Assembly: GCF_000297095.1 (NCBI RefSeq)
Contig: NZ_AEEA01000061.1
Span: forward strand, 1 to 13,553
Direction: 5' to 3'
DNA: 13,553 nucleotides
Origin: Treponema primitia ZAS-1
GTDB taxonomy: Bacteria; Spirochaetota; Spirochaetia; Treponematales; Breznakiellaceae
Position 1 is the first letter of the stretch. Each line of letters opens with the position of its first letter. The notes beneath the pieces are model-generated. The model was not told the DNA's origin. It saw nothing but the letters and a program-made list of their open reading frames with translations, and searched no databases. A program made the position numbers and the translations under genes. This document shows positions 13,547-13,553 of the stretch, one piece after another.

Positions 13547-13553
13547 AAACTTA

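Overview
This window joins a moderately GC-rich chromosomal segment (about 1-9183) to the start of an integrated mobile element (about 9184-13553, visibly more AT-rich) inserted at a tRNA-Arg gene. The lineage is best read as a spirochaete, probably a Treponema of the termite-gut type. This rests on recognition of the proteins and on a relaxed spirochaete-like lipobox; nothing in the window proves the species.

Chromosomal part. At 12-730 (minus strand) lies a Phd/YefM-type antitoxin followed by a PIN-family toxin, overlapping by 4 bp (TTGA), under a promoter whose -10 and spacer contain a perfect 8+3+8 palindrome. From 780 to 1313 there is no credible gene. Instead there are two very long imperfect stem-loops (803-975 and 1141-1321), a diverged direct copy of the right half of the first (1022-1071) and small hairpins. 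Next on the minus strand come a probable lipoprotein with HEGFH zinc-protease signature (1314-2999) and a protein resembling a nucleotidyltransferase fold whose catalytic motif appears degraded (3012-3791). Divergently transcribed are an unrecognised protein (3833-4393) and a YggU/DUF167 protein (4395-4688), which runs 11 bp into a convergent macro-domain gene (4678-5223). A eukaryote-like NADP-type isocitrate dehydrogenase (5327-6529) converges with a 4-bp overlap on a two-gene minus-strand operon: a Gfo/Idh/MocA oxidoreductase (7524-8612) followed by a sugar-phosphate-isomerase-like TIM-barrel protein (6526-7515). That pair suggests oxidation and isomerisation of a sugar or polyol, substrate unknown.

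Mobile element. tRNA-Arg(CCG) at 9110-9183, with its own promoter and terminator, appears to be the attachment site. A tyrosine-recombinase integrase (9348-10421) reads away from it, preceded by repeated TTTCCTTTGTTA motifs that could be integrase arm sites. Then come an unrecognised AT-rich gene (10423-11145), a promoter, an excisionase/AlpA-like helix-turn-helix protein (11232-11471), a 30-nt hairpin, a RecA-fold ATPase with two C-terminal winged-helix-like segments (11571-13169) and a VRR-NUC nuclease (13169-13522). The ATPase gene carries, in its interdomain linker, a cluster of ACCGAAC repeats and a 12-bp perfect inverted repeat that could be a replication origin. The order int, cargo, xis, replication ATPase, nuclease fits a phage satellite, a small integrative plasmid or a prophage left end. 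No structural phage gene or conjugation gene is visible, and the far attachment site lies outside the window.

The most unusual items are the paired giant stem-loops, the origin-like cluster inside the replication gene, the structured leader before that gene, and the unknown cargo gene next to the integrase.
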